Positions 59,081 through 64,000 of a stretch of 64,000 nucleotides of DNA are shown here, one piece after another. The notes beneath the pieces are model-generated. The model had not been told where the DNA came from, made no database searches, and saw only the letters and a program-made list of their open reading frames with translations. The stretch lies in NCBI RefSeq assembly GCF_017591435.1, contig NC_059268.1, positions 5,489,184 through 5,553,183 on the forward strand. Direction: 5' to 3'. The position numbers and the translations under genes were made by a program. This DNA is from Portunus trituberculatus (taxonomy: Eukaryota; Arthropoda; Malacostraca; Decapoda; Portunidae). How positions within the stretch are numbered: the stretch's first letter is position 1; each line of letters opens with the position of its first letter.

Positions 59081-60302
59081 CCTCAAACAGTATAAACAGT
59101 ACACAGTTGAGTTCAATAATCAAGTTCATTTTATGCGATTTTCACATTACGTGATCCCTTCAGGAATGTATCCCTCGCATAAATTGAGAAATCCCTGTAC
59201 AGTAAGTCCCTGCACTTGGCGAATCTCAGCTTGGCGAAATTAATTTTTGGCGGTAGGATGGTCACGGACCACCGAGTGCACGCTTAGTGATTTGAATTCA
59301 AACTTGGCAGTCCCCTGGTGGCCGCACAGCGAACCACGGGGCTCCCTTGTGACGTCAGACCTCTCTCAAAACCTATTAGAACTCTCAGTGTGAGAGTCCC
59401 CTTCAGCCATTTTGTTTGTGCTACCCTCTGTTCTGCTAGTGTGGGAACGAATTCTGGCGATTTACCGCCAACATGGCCTCTACCAGCGCAACAGGTAGTA
59501 CCACCGGTCGGGGTAAGGACAATGGTGGTGGGGGCAAGGACGAAAGTGGGCGAGGGAAACGGGTGTAAAAACGGGAGTGCAGATGAGGAAAGCAACACAA
59601 ATGGTCTGTTTTGTACGTGTGTTTCAGCTTGAAAGATGGTATTTTAGGTGTCAAAATGGCAATGACCAAAGACTGATTGAGGCATTTTTTAGGCAATTTA
59701 TATGGTATAAAGAACTTGTGTTTGGCAAAATTCACATTTGGCGGTAGTTTCACCAGTCTAATTAATTCGCCAAGTGCAGGGCCTTACTGTACTTAGATTT
59801 TCCCCATAGAGGTTATTTTCAGATTCCCTTTTCAAATTCATAGAATTCAGCACTTACTCAAGGTCCTTGTAGGAATCTTAATATCAACCACATCTGGTCT
59901 CAATGACCACCTTATATTTATCTTTGTTTGCCTTCTGTATTATAGCTACATTAAGTGTATTTTCATGATCTTACAGCTACATATTGACTTTACAGGTGAT
60001 AGTACTACCAACATAGGGTATCAAATCCTACTTCCCAATATTATTGGCAGATTATTTTTCTTATCTTATTTTAATTTTTCTTCAGCCTGTAGGTTTTATT
60101 CCAAGGATCAGTATATAGTATAAAAATAGCATGAAATTGTTTGTTAATTTATTTTGATTAATATTTTTACTTTATTCAACAGGTGGTATTATGGCAGGAT
60201 AACAAGAGCTGATGCAGAAAAACTCTTACATAATAAGCATGAAGGAGCATTTCTTATAAGAGTCAGTGAAAGTTCTCCAGGAGATTTTTCTCTCTCAGTC
60301 AA
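56784..60302 (+). CDS. drk: drk/GRB2 adaptor, N-terminal SH3 and partial SH2 (3' end outside window)
   Basis: Adaptor that links tyrosine-phosphorylated receptors (SH2) to SOS (SH3) in Ras-MAPK signalling at the plasma membrane. Coding exons: 56784-56861, 57023-57120, 60183-60302 (78+98+120 nt, about 98 residues plus part of a codon); all boundaries are AG/GT with fitting phases. The N-SH3 contains KHDF (res. 7-10), DELSFRKGQIL and the C-terminal PSNYIEM; the linker and SH2 start at HEWYYGRITRADAEKLL (58-74). The phosphotyrosine-binding arginine is in FLIRVSES (R85). The ATG sits in CACCATGG, and exon 1 starts at 56774 after an acceptor, so a 5' UTR exon is upstream. The remaining SH2 and the C-terminal SH3 are not found before 64000; the intron after 60302 exceeds 3.6 kb and is full of SINEs and a LINE. 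Intron 2 (3.06 kb) holds a LINE tail and three Tigger-like MITEs. Confidence 0.96.
57185..57370 (+). mobile_element. LINE family A 3' tail, short 5'-truncated copy
   Basis: Matches the last ~170 bp of the LINE at 15.8-18.5 kb: AAGAGGAAGATTTCAAGAG, GGCAACTAAGTGGGCCTTTTT and CAGCCAGCTCTC, followed by an A-run. Located in drk intron 2, sense orientation, 65 bp downstream of the exon 2 donor. Confidence 0.75.
57608..57984. mobile_element. Tigger-type MITE 1 in drk intron 2 (377 bp)
   Basis: TIR CAGCAAACCCTCAATATAAT against CAGTAAACCCTCAATATAAT (reverse complement of right end), one mismatch over 23 bp, flanked by TA (57606-57607, 57985-57986). Internal repeats GGATATAACGG/CTATAACGGA. Non-coding. 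Confidence 0.9.
58464..59197. mobile_element. Tigger-type MITE 2 in drk intron 2 (734 bp)
   Basis: TIR CAGGTATTTCTCAATTTATA against CAGGGATTTCTCAATTTATG, flanked by TA at 58462-58463 and 59198-59199. The interior contains an (AT)n tract (59032-59075) and a poly-T stretch lies just upstream of the element. Non-coding. Confidence 0.85.
59200..59789. mobile_element. Tigger-type MITE 3 in drk intron 2 (590 bp), abutting MITE 2
   Basis: TIR CAGTAAGTCCCTGCACTTGG against CAGTAAGGCCCTGCACTTGG, one mismatch over ~25 bp; TA at 59198-59199 (shared with MITE 2) and 59790-59791. Internal CTTGGCGAA/TTTGGCGGTA repeats. A 100-codon open frame on each strand at 59.3-59.75 kb looks like chance, as it spans GC-rich non-coding sequence. 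Confidence 0.88.
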
Positions 60303-60333
60303 GTAAGTTTAGTTGGAATGTAAAACCTTATAT

Positions 60334-60335
<2 letters not shown>

Positions 60336-60402
<67 letters not shown>
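60336..60402. repeat. (CA)n before SINE-A
   Basis: 67 bp, ends at the first base of SINE-A, 34 bp after the drk exon 3 donor. Confidence 0.95.
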
Positions 60403-60405
<3 letters not shown>

Positions 60406-60694
60406 GGTAGCTCAGTGGTTAGAGCGCTGGCTTCACAAGCCAGAGGACCAAGGTTCGATTCCCCGGCCGGGTGGAGATATTTGGGTGTGTTTCCTTTCAC
60501 GTGTAGCCCCTGTTCACCTAGCAGTGAGTAGGTATGGGATGTAAATCGAGGAGTTGTGACCTTGTTGTCCCGGTGTGTGGTGTGTGCCTGGTCTCAGGCC
60601 TATCCGAAGATCGGAAATAATGAGCTCTGAGCTTGTTCCGTAGGGTAACGTCTGGCTGTCTCGTCAGAGACTGCAGCAGATCAAACAGTGAAAC
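60403..60694 (+). mobile_element. SINE-A
   Basis: Complete plus-strand copy in the large drk intron, inserted at the end of one (CA)n tract and followed by another of about 110 bp. Confidence 0.92.

Positions 60695-61090
<396 letters not shown>

Positions 61091-61169
<79 letters not shown>
61091..61169. repeat. (CA)n linking SINE-B and LINE family B
   Basis: 79 bp. Confidence 0.95.
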
Positions 61170-61171
<2 letters not shown>

Positions 61172-63641
61172 AGAAGGAGAAAAGTGATATTAGTAGGAGA
61201 TTTCAACTGTAAAGAAGTGGACTGGGAAAATTATGAAAGTGGTATGGGGGAAGAAGCCTGGGGAGAAAGATTCTTGAACCTAATGATAGACAATATGATG
61301 GACCAGAGAGTAAAGGAATGCACAAGATTCAGAGGAAACGATGAGCCGGCGAGATTGGACCTAGTTTTTACAAGGGGTATACAAATGAATGATGATATAA
61401 GATATAAGTGCCCATTGGGAAAGAGTGACCATGCAATATTAGAAATAGATATAGAAGAAGGAAAGGAAGATAGAGACGATTCATACAAAGGAGACCGATT
61501 AAATTACAGAAAGGCTGATATTGAGAATCTCAAGAACTATTTTAAAACGTAGACTGGGAGGAGATGGAAAACTCAGAGACAATGCAAGACAAATATAACT
61601 TATTTTTGGAAATATACAAAACAGGAGTCAGGGAATATGTCCCAAAATATAGACCAAAAGAAGAAGGAAAGAAAGATTGGTTTAATGCAAGGTGTGCTAG
61701 GGCAAAGGAGAAAAGAGATGGAGCATGGAAAAGGTGGAGGAGAAATAGAATCCAACAAACAAGGAAAACTTCAAGGCAGCGAGAAATGAATATGTTAAGG
61801 TGAGGAAGGAAGAGGAAAAGAACTTTGAAAAAGATATTGTCGAAAAATGTAAGGAGCAACCAAAATTGTTCTATAGATTCATAAATGGAAAAATTAGGCA
61901 AAAAGAAACAATAGAAAGGTTAAAAGGAGAGAACGGGATGGTGGAAGACCCAAAAGTATGGCAGAACTATTAAATAAAAATTCCAGGAGGTCTTTACTAA
62001 AGAATCCAAATTTGAGAGGCCACAGGGTAATAGAGAGACAATCTATATGAAAGAGATTAAAGTAACCAAGCTTGAAATAAAAGAGTTAATGAAGGAACTG
62101 GATGAAGAGAAGGCAATGGGACCGGATGAAGTCTCAGGCAGAATACTGAAAGAATGTAGGGAAGAACTAGCAAGTCCTATATACAACATCATAAAATGCT
62201 CAATAGAAAATGGAACAGTGCCAGTAGAATGGAAAAGAGCTGAGGTGGTTCCCATATATAAGAGTGGAAGGAAAGAAGAACCTTTAAATTACAGACCGGT
62301 ATCACTAACTAGTGTAATATGCAAGATGTGTGAAAGAATAATAAAGAAACAATGGATCGAGTTCCTTGAAGACAACAAATTAATATCAAATAGCCAATTT
62401 GGTTTTAGAAAAGGACGGTCTTGTGTAACTAATTTATTGAGTTTCTATTCTAGAATAGTTGATAGAGTACAAGAGAGAGAGGATGGGTTGACTGCATCTA
62501 TTTGGATTTAAAAAGGCGTTTGACAAAGTGCCACATGCAAGATTACTGTGGAAGTTAGAGGAGAAGGGTGGCTTAAAAGGAAGCACATTGAGATGGATAG
62601 AAAATTATTTGAGGGGGAGAGAAATAAGGACAGTAGTTAAAGATATGAAGTCCAAGTGGAGAGCAGTAGAAAGCGGAGTGCCACAGGGGTCAGTATTGGC
62701 ACCAATACTTTTCCTCATTTATATTAACGACATGCCAGAAGGAGTGAACAGCTACATAAATTTGTTTGCGGATGATACGAAACTGTGCAGAGTTATAAAG
62801 CAAAAGGAGGATTGTGAAATACTGCAAGAAGACCTAAATAAGATCTGGGAATGGAGTAAGAAGTGGGAAATGGAATTCAATGTGAACAAAAGCCATGTCA
62901 TGGAAATGGGAAAGAGTGAAAGACGACCTGTGGGAATCTATAAGATGGGAGATGGAGTAGAACTGGAGAAAGTCAAAAGGAAAAGGACTTAGGAGTGACG
63001 ATGGAAGAAAACAATCAACCAGTAAGCCATATTGATAGAATTTTTAGAGAAACATATAATTTGCTAAGGAATATTGGAGTAGCATTTCACTACATGGACA
63101 AAGAAATGATGAAGAAATTGATAAATACTATAATAAGACCCAGATTGGAATATGCAGGAGTAGTGTGGACCCCTCATAAAAGAAACACATAAGGAAATTG
63201 GAGAGGCTACAAAAAATGGCTACAAGAATGGTCCCAGAACTTGAAGGGATGACATATGAGGAGAGACTAAAGGCTATGGATCTACCAACCTTGGAACAAA
63301 GAAGGAGAGAGGAGACCTGATACAAGTCTATAAATTGATCAACGGAATGGACCAAGTGGATAATGAGAAACTGATCCTGAGAGAAGAATATGACATCCGA
63401 AGCACAAGATCGCATAGTAAAAAGCTGAGAAAGGGAAGATGTCTGAGAGATATTAAAAAATATAGTTTCCCGCATAGATGTATTGAGACGTGGAACAGTT
63501 TAGATGAAGAAGTAGTGTCTGCAACGAGTGTGCACACTTTTAAAGTAAGATTGGATAAGTGTAGATATGGAGATGGGGCCACACGAGCATAAAGCCTAGG
63601 CCCTGTAAAACTACAACTAGGTAAATACTAGGTAAATACAC
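61170..63641 (+). mobile_element. CR1-like LINE (family B), 5'-truncated, with stops and frameshifts
   Basis: Starts inside the endonuclease domain right after a (CA)n tract: VILVGDFNCKEVDW, RLDLVFTRG, GKSDHAILEIDIE. Reverse transcriptase: MGPDEVSGRILKE, NYRPVSLTSVICKMCERII, QFGFRKGRSCVTNLL, then after a frameshift near 62511 KKAFDKVPHARLL, SGVPQGSVLAPILFLIYIND and LFADDTKLC. The C-terminal domain (PRLEYAGVVWTPH, RRERGDLIQVYKLINGMDQV, IETWNSLDEEVVSATSV) ends in GATRA and a stop. The 3' end carries two units of CTAGGTAAATA. Breaks near 61552, 62511, 62990 and 63192 make it inactive. Clade assignment (CR1/L2-like against other jockey-superfamily clades) is by motif style only. Confidence 0.9.
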
Positions 63642-63896
63642 ACGCTTGACTCACAATCGAGAGGGCTGGGTTCGAGTCCCAGGGCGGCGAGGCAAATGGG
63701 CAAGCCTCGTAATGTGTGGCTCCTGTTCACCTAGCAGTAAATAGGTATGGGATGTAACTCGAGGGGTTGTGGCCTCGCTTTCCCGGTGTGTGGAGTGTGT
63801 TGTGGTCTCAGTCCTACCTGAAGATCGGTCTATGAGCTCTGAGCTCGCTCCGTAATGGGGAAGACTGGCTAGGTGACCAGGAGGCAACAGAGGTGA

Positions 63897-63900
<4 letters not shown>
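63642..63900 (+). mobile_element. SINE-B, head truncated, abutting the LINE 3' end
   Basis: Begins in the anticodon arm (CGCTTGACTCACAATCGAG) directly after the LINE tail CTAGGTAAATACACA and ends in GAGGTGAATTA plus (CA)n to 63991. Confidence 0.9.

Positions 63901-63991
<91 letters not shown>
63901..63991. repeat. (CA)n tail of SINE-B
   Basis: 91 bp at the right edge of the window. Confidence 0.95.
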
Positions 63992-63993
<2 letters not shown>

Positions 63994-64000
63994 ACTAGCG

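Noticed and set aside
59318..59632. Two overlapping ~104-codon open frames on both strands
   Set aside because: Lie wholly within a Tigger-type MITE; no domain and no splice context.

Overview
The window looks like nuclear DNA of a decapod crustacean, most likely a brachyuran crab. The support is (i) three intron-containing animal genes with GT-AG introns, (ii) a very heavy load of (CA)n, (CT)n and (AT)n microsatellites, and (iii) LINE, Penelope and tRNA-derived SINE families of the kind common in crabs. The crab assignment is inference from the repeat families as I remember them; no species can be named from the sequence alone.

Genes. Three protein genes can be assembled exon by exon with matching splice phases. 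(1) AK6 (adenylate kinase isoenzyme 6/CINAP), minus strand, 4 coding exons between 19006 and 10944, 173 aa. (2) A HAUS8-like augmin subunit gene, plus strand, 10 coding exons between 26085 and 34443, 487 aa. (3) The 5' half of drk/GRB2, plus strand, 3 coding exons between 56784 and 60302, covering the N-terminal SH3 and the first part of SH2, with the rest off the right edge. AK6 and HAUS8 are divergent (head to head). The intergenic space holds a likely hAT-type element of about 5.1 kb that begins about 110 bp upstream of the AK6 start codon. The three genes share no pathway: nucleotide/ribosome biogenesis, spindle microtubule branching and Ras-MAPK signalling.

Layout. 1-9.9 kb: gene-free, microsatellites plus SINE pieces, with a possible 3' UTR of an off-window gene. 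10.0-10.7 kb: decayed Penelope-like element. 10.9-19.0 kb: AK6; intron 1 holds a MITE, a SINE and a 5'-truncated jockey-type LINE. 19.1-24.2 kb: candidate hAT element containing copy 1 of an undescribed bipartite repeat (called R here). 26.1-34.4 kb: HAUS8-like gene; its introns hold a 291-bp hAT MITE with a perfect 8-bp target duplication and a Penelope-like element with about 200-bp inverted terminal repeats and a 15-bp target duplication. 34.5-38.6 kb: GT-rich train of minus-strand SINEs and a LINE fragment. 39.4-41.6 kb: SINE fragment, a 427-bp pogo/Tigger MITE and a PIF/Harbinger deletion derivative. 41.6-47.3 kb: copy 2 of R, broken by at least three insertions. 47.3-56.7 kb: microsatellites, an inverted-repeat element, a LINE relic, a 687-bp pure (AT)n tract and two SINEs. 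56.8-60.3 kb: drk; intron 2 holds three Tigger-like MITEs, two of them sharing one TA. 60.4-64.0 kb: SINE-A/(CA)n/SINE-B/(CA)n/CR1-like LINE/SINE-B/(CA)n train.

Main message of the repeats: most long (CA)n tracts next to SINEs lie at the 3' tails of tRNA-derived SINEs, or at the junction between one retroelement and the next, so microsatellites and retroelements here form one linked system. No CRISPR, rRNA, operon or prokaryotic feature is present.
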